DNA of 27,276 nucleotides from a virus: positions 1-27,276 of IMG/VR virus record IMGVR_UViG_3300043436_003924. One strand, given 5' to 3'. The notes under the pieces were generated by a model. That model was not told the origin of the DNA. It was given only the letters and a program-made list of their open reading frames with translations, and searched no databases. Below are positions 1 to 4,915 of this stretch, one piece after another (position 1 is the first letter of the stretch; the number at the start of each line of letters is the position of its first letter). The position numbers and the translations under genes were made by a program.

Positions 1-3
1 TTG

Positions 4-32
4 TTGACAAAGCAAACACAATGCGTTAAGTT
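4..32 (+). promoter_or_regulatory. sigma70-like promoter of the first structured RNA / tRNA array
   Basis: TTGACA lies at 4-9 and a weak -10 hexamer TAAGTT at 27-32, with a 17-bp spacer. The same arrangement precedes the second RNA locus (6681-6708). The near-identical transcribed sequence begins just where the start site would fall (about 38-40), which supports the assignment. The -10 is a poor match to TATAAT, so strength or factor dependence is uncertain. Confidence 0.6.
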
Positions 33-37
33 AACAC

Positions 38-69
38 AGTAAGCAAGAAGTTGTTTACACGCTCTTTGA
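38..69 (+). repeat. boxA-type transcribed leader, copy 1
   Basis: These 32 bases are identical to 6714-6745. The 3' part, GCTCTTTGAAAATT (61-74), matches the boxA antitermination signal of bacterial rRNA leaders (known function: NusB/NusE loading to keep RNA polymerase processive through untranslated RNA). The first base of the repeat coincides with the predicted transcription start, so the whole element should be in the RNA. A role in antitermination of the tRNA array is inferred from motif and position. Confidence 0.65.
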
Positions 70-82
70 AAATTTAGAATCA

Positions 83-486
83 GTTGTTTTGTTTCGCTTA
101 GAAACTTCAAACAACACCTGCATAGATGAAAGTCGATAATTGTGGGGTAAGTAGAGAATGACTCTACTTACACATACACAAACGCTAACAGAAGGCTAGT
201 CCGGAGGCCGTTATGCTAAGTTTTTGTGTAGCTGTAAGTAGAGTCTTGCTACTTGGTTATTCGATGCTGTGAATAATTTGCAACAGCATTTGATGATTGT
301 GCCAAGTAGTAACGAGATTGCTAATAGCCAGTGCGAAACTGGCTATTATTATACACGGTAATAGAATGCTCCAGAGTTTTTTTATCATCGTGTATTTATA
401 CTAGCGCAGGAGGACAACTCCGTAAGCCGCAAGAACATCGGTGCCGCAAGACCTTACAGCGGTTAAATTATCGGAGTGGTATCCGA
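83..486 (+). ncRNA. candidate structured RNA upstream of the tRNA array, with alternative helices
   Basis: No credible ORF occupies this stretch. Helices visible by eye: 83-89/109-115 with 91-95/101-105; a perfect 10-bp hairpin 147-156/162-171 (loop AATGA); a competing helix 162-171/234-243 continued by 176-182/223-229; 249-256/302-309 enclosing 264-270/283-289; a perfect 10-bp hairpin 323-332/338-347 (loop GCGAA); 351-357/389-395; and 471-475/482-486. The segment 234-243 repeats 147-156, so 162-171 can pair with only one of them at a time. I do not recognise the family. It ends about 20 nt before tRNA-Asn and is preceded by the promoter and boxA leader, so it is likely the 5' domain of the array transcript or a separate RNA processed from it. 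The boundaries are approximate. Confidence 0.55.
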
Positions 487-506
487 CAGATCCAAACTCA
501 TAGTGT

Positions 507-582
507 TCCTCGTTAGCTCAGTTGGTAGAGTATCTGACTGTTAATCAGAGTGTCGCTGGTTCGAGCCCAGCACGAGGAGCCA
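507..582 (+). tRNA. tRNA-Asn(GUU)
   Basis: Acceptor TCCTCGT/ACGAGGA pairs perfectly, with discriminator G579 and encoded CCA 580-582. The anticodon arm TCTGA-CTGTTAA-TCAGA gives GUU. The D-loop has GG and the T-loop is TTCGAGC. It is the first gene of the array. Confidence 0.96.
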
Positions 583-589
583 AAAATAC

Positions 590-677
590 GGAGCGTGGGC
601 AGGATGGTAATGCAGCAGATTGCTAATCTGTACTACCCGCAAGGGTAGACTGGGTTCGATTCCCAGACGCTCCGCCA
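590..677 (+). tRNA. tRNA-Ser(GCU)
   Basis: Acceptor GGAGCGT/ACGCTCC, discriminator G and encoded CCA. The anticodon loop TTGCTAA gives GCU. The long variable arm CTACCC-GCAA-GGGTAG is typical of class II tRNA-Ser. The same arm sequence recurs in the truncated tRNA at 1438-1512. Confidence 0.95.
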
Positions 678-686
678 TGATAGTTT

Positions 687-763
687 GGGGATTTAGCTCA
701 CCTGGGTAGAGCGATTGCTTTGCAAGCAATAGGTAATCGGTTCGAGTCCGATAATCTCCACCA
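687..763 (+). tRNA. tRNA-Ala(UGC)
   Basis: Acceptor GGGGATT/AATCTCC includes a G3-U70 wobble, the alanine identity element. Anticodon arm ATTGC-TTTGCAA-GCAAT gives UGC. T-loop TTCGAGT, discriminator A and encoded CCA. Confidence 0.96.
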
Positions 764-776
764 AAATTGAAAGGAA

Positions 777-905
777 GACTCATAGTTTGCGTTTAGCCCG
801 TTAATTCGGATTGGGCGGAAAATGGATGAGTCACGCCACGAGCGGGTTGGGGGCTGCGTGACGAAGTTGAATTGTGAAGCAGTTGTCGGTCTGCGTCAAA
901 AAACA
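777..905 (+). ncRNA. ORF-free foldable spacer between tRNA-Ala and tRNA-Gly
   Basis: Helix GACTCAT (777-783) pairs with ATGAGTC (826-832) and encloses GCCC/GGGC (796-799/813-816). A second, partly competing hairpin pairs GTCACGC (830-836) with GCGTGAC (856-862). A third small hairpin, GCAG/CTGC, follows. The two large helices share bases 830-832, so they may alternate. No ORF with a ribosome site is present. It could be an independent small RNA or a processing spacer, and its function is unknown. Confidence 0.35.
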
Positions 906-916
906 CCGTCAAAATT

Positions 917-990
917 GCGGGTATTGTGTAATGGTAAGACCTTAGCCTTCCAAGCTAATGACACGAGTTCGATTCTCGTTACCCGCTCCA
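917..990 (+). tRNA. tRNA-Gly(UCC)
   Basis: Acceptor GCGGGTA/TACCCGC, discriminator U and encoded CCA. The anticodon arm TTAGC-CTTCCAA-GCTAA gives UCC. The D-loop carries the GG dinucleotide and the T-loop is TTCGATT. Confidence 0.95.
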
Positions 991-999
991 ACTGTACTC

Positions 1000-1092
1000 C
1001 TGTAGCTATGCTGCATCATAGTAGCCACAGGGAAGGAGAGCAATGCAGGCTCTCCGAGAGATAGGTTTTCGGTAAAGCCCAAACCGAGATAT
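1000..1092 (+). ncRNA. hairpin-rich spacer between tRNA-Gly and the next CDS
   Basis: Hairpins seen: CCTGT/ACAGG enclosing CTATG-ctgcat-CATAG; GGAGAGC-aatgcag-GCTCTCC; and GGTTT/AAACC closing a short loop. No coding potential is seen. It may be a processing spacer or part of the leader of the 1110 CDS. Function unknown. Confidence 0.3.
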
Positions 1093-1109
1093 GTGTGAAA
1101 GAGGATAAT

Positions 1110-1364
1110 ATGAAAACACTAGAAGAAAAAAGAGAATTTTACGAACGCTGCGGTGAAATACTAGGAATAGCACATGTTTACAACAAACCTGTGCCGCGGC
1201 GCAATAGGTGGAACAACAGGAGACTGGGTAACGGACGTTATCCAGGATTTGGACTAGTACAGTGCTATGGTAACAGTGCTAGAGTTATGAGTAAACACGG
1301 AACAAAAATGTTTGACTCATATGAAGCAGTATATAATTACTTAACAAAAGTTTTGCCCTTATAG
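1110..1364 (+). CDS. small basic hypothetical protein (84 aa) overlapping tRNA-Thr
   Basis: ATG 1110 is chosen over the upstream in-frame GTG 1095 because GAAAGAGG sits 5 nt before it. The product (MKTLEEKREF...) is basic in the middle (PRRNRWNNRR), with no membrane segment and no family I recognise. The last codons and TAG stop overlap the first 10 nt of tRNA-Thr(UGU), so RNase P cleavage of that tRNA would remove the stop and leave a non-stop message. The Gly/Arg/Trp-rich core could bind nucleic acid, but that is a guess from composition. Confidence 0.7.
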   Translation: MKTLEEKREFYERCGEILGIAHVYNKPVPRRNRWNNRRLGNGRYPGFGLVQCYGNSARVMSKHGTKMFDSYEAVYNYLTKVLPL

Positions 1365-1430
1365 CTCAGCTGGTAGAGCATCTGATTTGTAATCAGAGGG
1401 TCGGCGGTTCAAGTCCGTCTGGGGGCACCA
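1355..1430 (+). tRNA. tRNA-Thr(UGU)
   Basis: Acceptor GCCCTTA/TGGGGGC includes two G-U pairs. Anticodon arm TCTGA-TTTGTAA-TCAGA gives UGU. T-loop TTCAAGT, discriminator A and encoded CCA. Its 5' end lies inside the upstream CDS. Confidence 0.94.
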
Positions 1431-1437
1431 AAATATG

Positions 1438-1512
1438 TCGCGTTAGCAAAACGTTAATGCGCTACCCGTGCAAGGGTAGAGGCCGGTGGTTAAATTCCCC
1501 GACGCGACTCCA
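1438..1512 (+). pseudogene. truncated class II tRNA (Ser-like), D arm and anticodon arm damaged
   Basis: A perfect acceptor GTCGCGT/ACGCGAC, discriminator U and encoded CCA flank only 57 nt. A long variable arm CTACCC/GGGTAG is present, almost the same as that of tRNA-Ser(GCU). Between acceptor and variable arm there is room for only one weak hairpin (GCAAAACGTTAATGC), so a D arm plus normal anticodon arm cannot both be formed. The T-loop reads TTAAATT and lacks the invariant C56. It is either a decayed tRNA-Ser or a D-armless tRNA-like RNA kept for another purpose. Confidence 0.6.
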
Positions 1513-1516
1513 AAAT

Positions 1517-1524
1517 AATAAATA
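1517..1524 (+). promoter_or_regulatory. T4-like late promoter, 4 nt before the ATG
   Basis: AATAAATA matches 7 of 8 positions of the T4 late -10 element TATAAATA. It is followed by CTGT and then ATG 1529. In T4 the start site is about 5-7 nt past this element, which would place it at the ATG. Confidence 0.6.
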
Positions 1525-1528
1525 CTGT

Positions 1529-1924
1529 ATGAAAATACTTGAAGTAGTAGCAAAATTAACCAAAGACGTTGATCCTGAAACTGGTGACCGTACTGTCGGT
1601 GCCAATGTAACTGATTTTAAAAACGAGTACAACCGAGTCGTTGTATTACCAATGAATCAGATACGGTCTAGGTTTGAAGGTGACGGTAAAGGTGATCCTA
1701 ACGATGTTGATGCTAGAGCAAATATAAACAGTATTAAAAAACAAATAAAACAAGATATCAGCAAGATACCTCCAATATTGGTAAGAAGACTTCCACGAGA
1801 AAATACTTACCAAGTAATAGATGGACATCACAGATACTTTGCGTTTGATGAAATGAACATAAAACGTATACCAGTAATAATAATGTCAGCTGGACAATTT
1901 ACTGGTGACAAATACAAAAAATAA
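1529..1924 (+). CDS. ParB/sulfiredoxin-fold nuclease-like domain protein (131 aa)
   Basis: ATG 1529 follows a late promoter. A longer upstream reading (from 1457) would run through the truncated tRNA and is rejected. The C-terminal half reads ISKIPPILVRRL, then VIDGHHRYFAFDE, then IPVIIM. The D-G-H-H-R signature with flanking beta strands is the ParB-like nuclease (ParB/Srx) fold core. There is no HTH DNA-binding domain, so it is not a partition ParB. Phages carry many such orphan domains, whose roles vary (nuclease, ATPase, phosphotransfer). It resembles the 8221 protein only in fold. The stop lies 1 nt before tRNA-Leu. Confidence 0.7.
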   Translation: MKILEVVAKLTKDVDPETGDRTVGANVTDFKNEYNRVVVLPMNQIRSRFEGDGKGDPNDVDARANINSIKKQIKQDISKIPPILVRRLPRENTYQVIDGHHRYFAFDEMNIKRIPVIIMSAGQFTGDKYKK

Positions 1925-1925
1925 T

Positions 1926-2007
1926 GCGGATATGGTGTAATGGTAGCCACGCTAGTCTTAGGAACTAGTGCGTAAGCGTGGGGGTTCGAGTCCCTCTATC
2001 CGCACCA
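1926..2007 (+). tRNA. tRNA-Leu(UAG)
   Basis: Acceptor GCGGATA/TATCCGC, discriminator A and encoded CCA. Anticodon arm CTAGT-CTTAGGA-ACTAG gives UAG with G37. A medium-long variable arm is present, as in tRNA-Leu. It starts 1 nt after the upstream stop codon. Confidence 0.93.
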
Positions 2008-2025
2008 AAATTATAAAGGAATATA

Positions 2026-2472
2026 ATGATATATTATAAGATAGTTGATTTTATACCCAAGATACCAGATAATCTTTTAAAAAGCTTGGATGAAATTGAA
2101 ACTTATGAAAATGCATTTCCTTATAAGGATTATGCAGATACGTATGCAAGTTATATAGTTAATGATGATTTAACCGAATGGATACAAAACTATTTTGATA
2201 AAAAAATGGTAGTTAGATATCAAGTTATAAAAAAGATTTTGCCTATTCATGTTGATATTGGTATTAAAGGAATTAAATATAATTATCTTCTAGAAACTGG
2301 TGGCGAAGCTGTGAAAACTAGATTTTGGGATAGTGTAGAAAATCCTACTAAAATTTTGTTTGAAACAATAAGCAAAAAAAACGAATGGCACTATCTTAAT
2401 ATAGAAGTACCACACGACATATCAGAAGTTTCATCACCGAGAATAAGTGTGATAGTTAGAGAATCGTTGTAA
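2026..2472 (+). CDS. 2-oxoglutarate/Fe(II) oxygenase-like protein (148 aa)
   Basis: The start is ATG 2026 after the site AAAGGA. A candidate jelly-roll oxygenase metal triad is visible: H75-x-D77 in PIHVDIG, H130 in IEVPH, and R139 (PRISVIV), which would bind the 2-oxoglutarate carboxylate nine residues after the distal His, as in prolyl-hydroxylase-type enzymes. The strand KYNYLLETGGE after HxD also fits the fold. At 148 residues it is a minimal domain and its substrate is unknown. T4-like marine phages often carry such small oxygenases (family knowledge). It lies between tRNA-Leu and tRNA-Gln, 11 nt from the latter. Confidence 0.55.
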   Translation: MIYYKIVDFIPKIPDNLLKSLDEIETYENAFPYKDYADTYASYIVNDDLTEWIQNYFDKKMVVRYQVIKKILPIHVDIGIKGIKYNYLLETGGEAVKTRFWDSVENPTKILFETISKKNEWHYLNIEVPHDISEVSSPRISVIVRESL

Positions 2473-2483
2473 ATAAAAATTAT

Positions 2484-2559
2484 TGGGAAGTAGCTCAATT
2501 GGTAGAGTACCGGACTTTGAATCCGTTGGTTGGTGGTTCGAATCCACCCTTCCCAGCCA
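2484..2559 (+). tRNA. tRNA-Gln(UUG)
   Basis: Acceptor TGGGAAG/CTTCCCA, discriminator G and encoded CCA. The anticodon loop CTTTGAA gives UUG. The anticodon stem has four good pairs and one terminal C-U mismatch. T-loop TTCGAAT. Confidence 0.93.
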
Positions 2560-2580
2560 ACTTTAACAAAAGGAAAAAGT

Positions 2581-2775
2581 ATGAAACTTGACTTAACTGA
2601 ACTTCTTTATAAACTGTCAACTAGCAAAAGTAGCCTAGGTGAGATTCTTGAAAAAGAGTTTGCAATACAAGTATCGAATGAAATACGTCGTTACGAAAAC
2701 GAAAAAAGAAATCTTGCACTAGATGACTTTGTAAAAGCAGTAATAGAATCTCAAAATCCGCCAACGATTCATTAA
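2581..2775 (+). CDS. small charged hypothetical protein (64 aa)
   Basis: ATG 2581 is preceded by AAAGGA at proper spacing, and longer readings would start inside tRNA-Gln. The protein (MKLDLTELLYKL...) looks all-helical and charged, with an EIRRYENEKRN segment. There is no membrane segment or known motif. Its stop is 8 nt before tRNA-Pro. Function unknown. Confidence 0.7.
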   Translation: MKLDLTELLYKLSTSKSSLGEILEKEFAIQVSNEIRRYENEKRNLALDDFVKAVIESQNPPTIH

Positions 2776-2783
2776 TGCATTAT

Positions 2784-2860
2784 CGGAGTGTAGCTCAGCT
2801 TGGTAGAGCGCTTGGTTTGGGACCAAGATGTCGTGGGTTCGAATCCTGTCACTCCGACCA
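2784..2860 (+). tRNA. tRNA-Pro(UGG)
   Basis: Acceptor CGGAGTG/CACTCCG, with the proline elements C1-G72 and A73, and encoded CCA. Anticodon arm CTTGG-TTTGGGA-CCAAG gives UGG with the expected G37. Confidence 0.95.
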
Positions 2861-2876
2861 ATTTTAAACTGTTGAT

Positions 2877-3042
2877 CTAACCTCGTACTGAAACAAATAG
2901 CCATAGGCTCAGGCAGGAAGTACGGCGTATATAGTGTTAGACAACATTCGGACCGAGTCATACGTGAGGTCCAGCAAAGCGGTGCGGGAACGAACAAGCG
3001 GTAGAAGTACTATCGTGAGGCGAACGGGCTGACATAGTTGGT
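2877..3042 (+). ncRNA. structured spacer RNA between the two tRNA-Pro genes
   Basis: About 210 nt without an ORF. CTAAC (2877-2881) pairs with GTTAG (2936-2940), enclosing CGTACT (2884-2889) with AGTACG (2919-2924) and an inner GCC/GGC hairpin. GGACC (2950-2954) pairs with GGTCC (2968-2972), and GGTAG/CTATC forms a further hairpin near 3000. Nested closure by two helices argues for a folded domain. The family is unknown. Confidence 0.4.
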
Positions 3043-3072
3043 TGCAGTTTGGGTCTTGTTCAAGTAATTTGC

Positions 3073-3150
3073 CTGGGTGTAGCTCAGTCTGTGTAGAGTG
3101 CTTGCCTTGGAAGCAAGAAGTCGCAGGTTCAAATCCTGTCACCCAGACCA
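3073..3150 (+). tRNA. second tRNA-Pro-like gene (UGG) with A37 and odd D-loop
   Basis: Acceptor CTGGGTG/CACCCAG keeps C1-G72 and A73, with encoded CCA. Anticodon arm CTTGC-CTTGGAA-GCAAG reads UGG, but position 37 is A instead of the G37 found in bacterial proline tRNAs. The D-loop (AGTCTGTGTAG) lacks the normal GG pair. The T arm is normal (TTCAAAT). It may be a functional variant or a decaying paralogue. Confidence 0.75.
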
Positions 3151-3161
3151 GACAAAACAAT

Positions 3162-3235
3162 AGGGGTGTGGTGAAATGGTATCACAGAAGTCTCCAAAAC
3201 TTTTAGCGGGGGTTCGATTCCCTCCACCCTTGCCA
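3162..3235 (+). tRNA. tRNA-Trp(CCA)
   Basis: Acceptor AGGGGTG/CACCCTT (one G-U), discriminator G and encoded CCA. Anticodon loop CTCCAAA gives CCA on an AAGT/ACTT stem. T-loop TTCGATT. Confidence 0.92.
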
Positions 3236-3243
3236 ACTACAAT

Positions 3244-3320
3244 GCGCTCTTGGTGCCAGATGGATGGTCACAGGGATTCTAACCCCTAGGAGGCAGGCTC
3301 GATACCTGTAGGGCGCACCA
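3244..3320 (+). tRNA. tRNA-Arg(UCU) with an irregular anticodon stem-loop
   Basis: Acceptor GCGCTCT/AGGGCGC, discriminator A and encoded CCA closely resemble bacterial tRNA-Arg(UCU). The anticodon arm does not form a normal 5+7 structure. Either a 7-nt loop ATTCTAA sits on three G-C pairs plus two mismatches, or an 8-nt loop ATTCTAAC sits on AGGG/CCCT. The T-loop begins C (CTCGATA) instead of T. UCU is the natural reading, and the loop also contains CUA one base over. Confidence 0.8.
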
Positions 3321-3338
3321 TTTCGAAGGAGAGTAAAC

Positions 3339-3515
3339 ATGCACATGACCAAAAAAGAAATAGAAACTGCTGTTCGAGTTTGGCCAGCTAATGCAGAGGC
3401 TCCGCTGACTAGAGATCAGCAAATAGAACTAATGACTACTGCAAAGGTTAGACACCTTGCTAGAATTGAAAAAACGATCAGACTAATCAAAGGAGAAAAC
3501 GATGTCGTAGATTGA
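3339..3515 (+). CDS. small hypothetical protein (58 aa)
   Basis: ATG 3339 is preceded by GAAGGAGAG, a strong ribosome site 18 nt after tRNA-Arg. The product (MHMTKKEIET...) is helical and basic at the C-terminal end (RHLARIEKTIRLIKG). The stop TGA 3513-3515 lies across the start region of the next gene, so the two are probably translationally coupled. No family recognised. Confidence 0.65.
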   Translation: MHMTKKEIETAVRVWPANAEAPLTRDQQIELMTTAKVRHLARIEKTIRLIKGENDVVD

Positions 3516-3516
3516 A

Positions 3517-4071
3517 TTGCTTTGTAAAGATGTGGTGTTCCACTTCAATAAGAAACACTTAGAAGATACTAGTATTCCTATGTGGGTGCTTAAAACACGA
3601 GGAGAAACCTACTACGTAAATCACGTAAGTTGTAGTGTTCCGTGGAGTACTAAAGAAACGCCGGATAACAGTCATACCAAAGGTGCAATTAAAGTTAAAG
3701 ATTGTGTTGTAACAATTGACGACGATAACTGTGCTGACATTCGTGTGATAACTCCAGCAGATCGGGTAAACTTTCAAAAAAAGCAAACCGTTAGAGTTAT
3801 AACTGAATATGGTAAGAAGTTAAAAGATGCACTTGTAAACATGAGCCACAGTCCTGTAAAGTTAGCTGGCGGCGGATGTGGGACTACTTGGTATATTACA
3901 GATATTCCAAGTATGAAACATTTTTTATTGTTACAGTTGCAAATTCCTAGCATAAGAGTTCTTAAAGAAAACGAAGACTACTATAAAAAGTACGATTCAA
4001 GTCCGGACGAATGGCTAGATGAAGATAATTATATCGACGACGATGATTACGAGTCACTTTATGAAAATTGA
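3517..4071 (+). CDS. hypothetical protein with acidic tail (184 aa); in-frame amber just upstream
   Basis: The open frame starts at TTG 3517. In the same frame, 15 nt upstream, ATG TCG TAG (3502-3510) sits behind a good AAAGGAG, so the ancestral start is probably ATG 3502 with an amber at codon 3. Translation may now reinitiate at TTG 3517 or a later ATG (3580), or read through. The protein has a mixed alpha/beta body (WVLKTRGETYYV, DCVVTIDDDN, GGGCGTTWYITDIPS) and a very acidic C-terminus (DEWLDEDNYIDDDDYESLYEN). No known domain recognised. TAG ends other genes here (1364, 8661), so general amber reassignment is unlikely. Confidence 0.65.
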   Translation: MLCKDVVFHFNKKHLEDTSIPMWVLKTRGETYYVNHVSCSVPWSTKETPDNSHTKGAIKVKDCVVTIDDDNCADIRVITPADRVNFQKKQTVRVITEYGKKLKDALVNMSHSPVKLAGGGCGTTWYITDIPSMKHFLLLQLQIPSIRVLKENEDYYKKYDSSPDEWLDEDNYIDDDDYESLYEN

Positions 4072-4243
4072 AGTCAGCAAAGATCATCTCGGATCGGTAA
4101 CTCGTGCTATAAAGCAATATCGTTTACGACATAGACCATTTAACAAACTTATAAATAGCTACAGCATATATTTGTATCCTAGCAAAAAATTAAGTTTGTT
4201 TTTGATCCAAATTTCTAATGCTAATGTAACAGTGTTAGAATAA
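4061..4243 (+). CDS. small basic hypothetical protein (60 aa)
   Basis: ATG 4061 overlaps the end of the preceding gene by 11 nt in another frame, consistent with coupled translation. The product (MKIEVSKDHLGSVTRAIKQYRLRHRPFNKL...) is basic, with a hydrophobic C-terminal part (SLFLIQISNANVTVLE). The stop is 1 nt before tRNA-Gly(GCC). Function unknown. Confidence 0.55.
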   Translation: MKIEVSKDHLGSVTRAIKQYRLRHRPFNKLINSYSIYLYPSKKLSLFLIQISNANVTVLE

Positions 4244-4244
4244 T

Positions 4245-4319
4245 GCGGGCGTAGCTCAGGGGTAGAGCGCAACCTTGCCAAGGTTGATGTCGTGGGTTCG
4301 AATCCCATCGCCCGCTCCA
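4245..4319 (+). tRNA. tRNA-Gly(GCC)
   Basis: Acceptor GCGGGCG/CGCCCGC, discriminator U and encoded CCA. Anticodon arm CAACC-TTGCCAA-GGTTG gives GCC. It complements tRNA-Gly(UCC) at 917. Confidence 0.96.
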
Positions 4320-4336
4320 TAATAGAAAGTAGTCGA

Positions 4337-4912
4337 ATGAATAATTTTGAACATTTTTATCAGTCTCCCAAGTTTGGTGAAGAGTGGTTTACCTATCCTA
4401 CTCTCTACACAGAGATGGTACAACAATTTCCATCAGGAAGTAAGTTTGTCGAAGTTGGTTGCTGGAAGGGTAGATCTGCTGCATATATGTGCGTCGAAAT
4501 TGCTAACTCAAATAAAGATATTGATTTTTACTGTGTTGATTTTTGGGAAGTTGGTAAAGAACATGCAGAACAAAACCCTCACTTGAAATATCTGTATGAT
4601 ATATTTTTAGAAAATTTAAAACCTGTTGAAGCGTATTATAAACCGATGAAAATACCATCTGTTGATGCTGCAAAAAAGTTTAAAGACGAAAGTTTAGATT
4701 TTGTTTTTATCGATGCAGGACACGAATATGATCCAGTAAAAGAAGATATTCTTGCATGGTTTCCAAAAATTAAACCGGGTGGTATATTAGCAGGACACGA
4801 TTTATATCCAACTGAACCAACCTGGGGAGATGTTCATAAAGTAGTGGAAGAACTTTTTCCAAATAAGTATGAAGCTCGTATAAAAGAAAGTTGTTTTCTT
4901 GTACGTAAATAA
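4337..4912 (+). CDS. class I SAM-dependent methyltransferase (Methyltransf_24-like, 191 aa)
   Basis: ATG 4337 is used. An upstream in-frame extension would enter tRNA-Gly. Motif I is VEVGCWKGRSAA (about residues 38-49), the glycine-rich SAM loop. The acidic strand end is YCVDFW. Motif IV/post-IV is LDFVFIDAGHEYDPVKEDILAWFPKIKPGGILAGHD, matching the cephalosporin-hydroxylase/Methyltransf_24 type in which the D-G/A-x-H-xY block precedes K-P-G-G. Such proteins commonly modify sugars or small molecules. The substrate here is unknown, though a role in glycan or DNA-base decoration is possible. No strong ribosome site is visible. It lies between tRNA-Gly and tRNA-Thr(AGU). Confidence 0.8.
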   Translation: MNNFEHFYQSPKFGEEWFTYPTLYTEMVQQFPSGSKFVEVGCWKGRSAAYMCVEIANSNKDIDFYCVDFWEVGKEHAEQNPHLKYLYDIFLENLKPVEAYYKPMKIPSVDAAKKFKDESLDFVFIDAGHEYDPVKEDILAWFPKIKPGGILAGHDLYPTEPTWGDVHKVVEELFPNKYEARIKESCFLVRK

Positions 4913-4915
4913 TTT

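Noticed and set aside
191-213. AAGGCTAGTCCG...GTTAT resembles the nexus of the S. pyogenes Cas9 tracrRNA.
   Set aside because: The match is about 12 nt, the flanking hairpins differ, and no cas gene or repeat-spacer array is present. It is part of the local hairpin 194-196/207-209 inside the 162-243 helix.
323-350. Perfect 10-bp hairpin AATAGCCAGT/ACTGGCTATT as an intrinsic terminator.
   Set aside because: It is followed by ATTATACACG, not a U run, and lies upstream of the array it would shut off. It is more likely an RNA domain.
541-783. Minus-strand open frame of 80 codons across three tRNAs.
   Set aside because: It is entirely antisense to tRNA-Asn, tRNA-Ser and tRNA-Ala. Such frames are produced by conserved T-arm sequences. 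Similar antisense frames at 2719-3160, 7912-8118 and 9123-9311 were rejected for the same reason.
822-1064. Plus-strand open frame of 80 codons.
   Set aside because: It runs through tRNA-Gly(UCC) and two hairpin spacers, with no ribosome site or protein-like composition.
1457-1528. N-terminal extension of the ParB-fold gene.
   Set aside because: The extension would translate the truncated tRNA, and the late promoter plus ATG 1529 give a better start.
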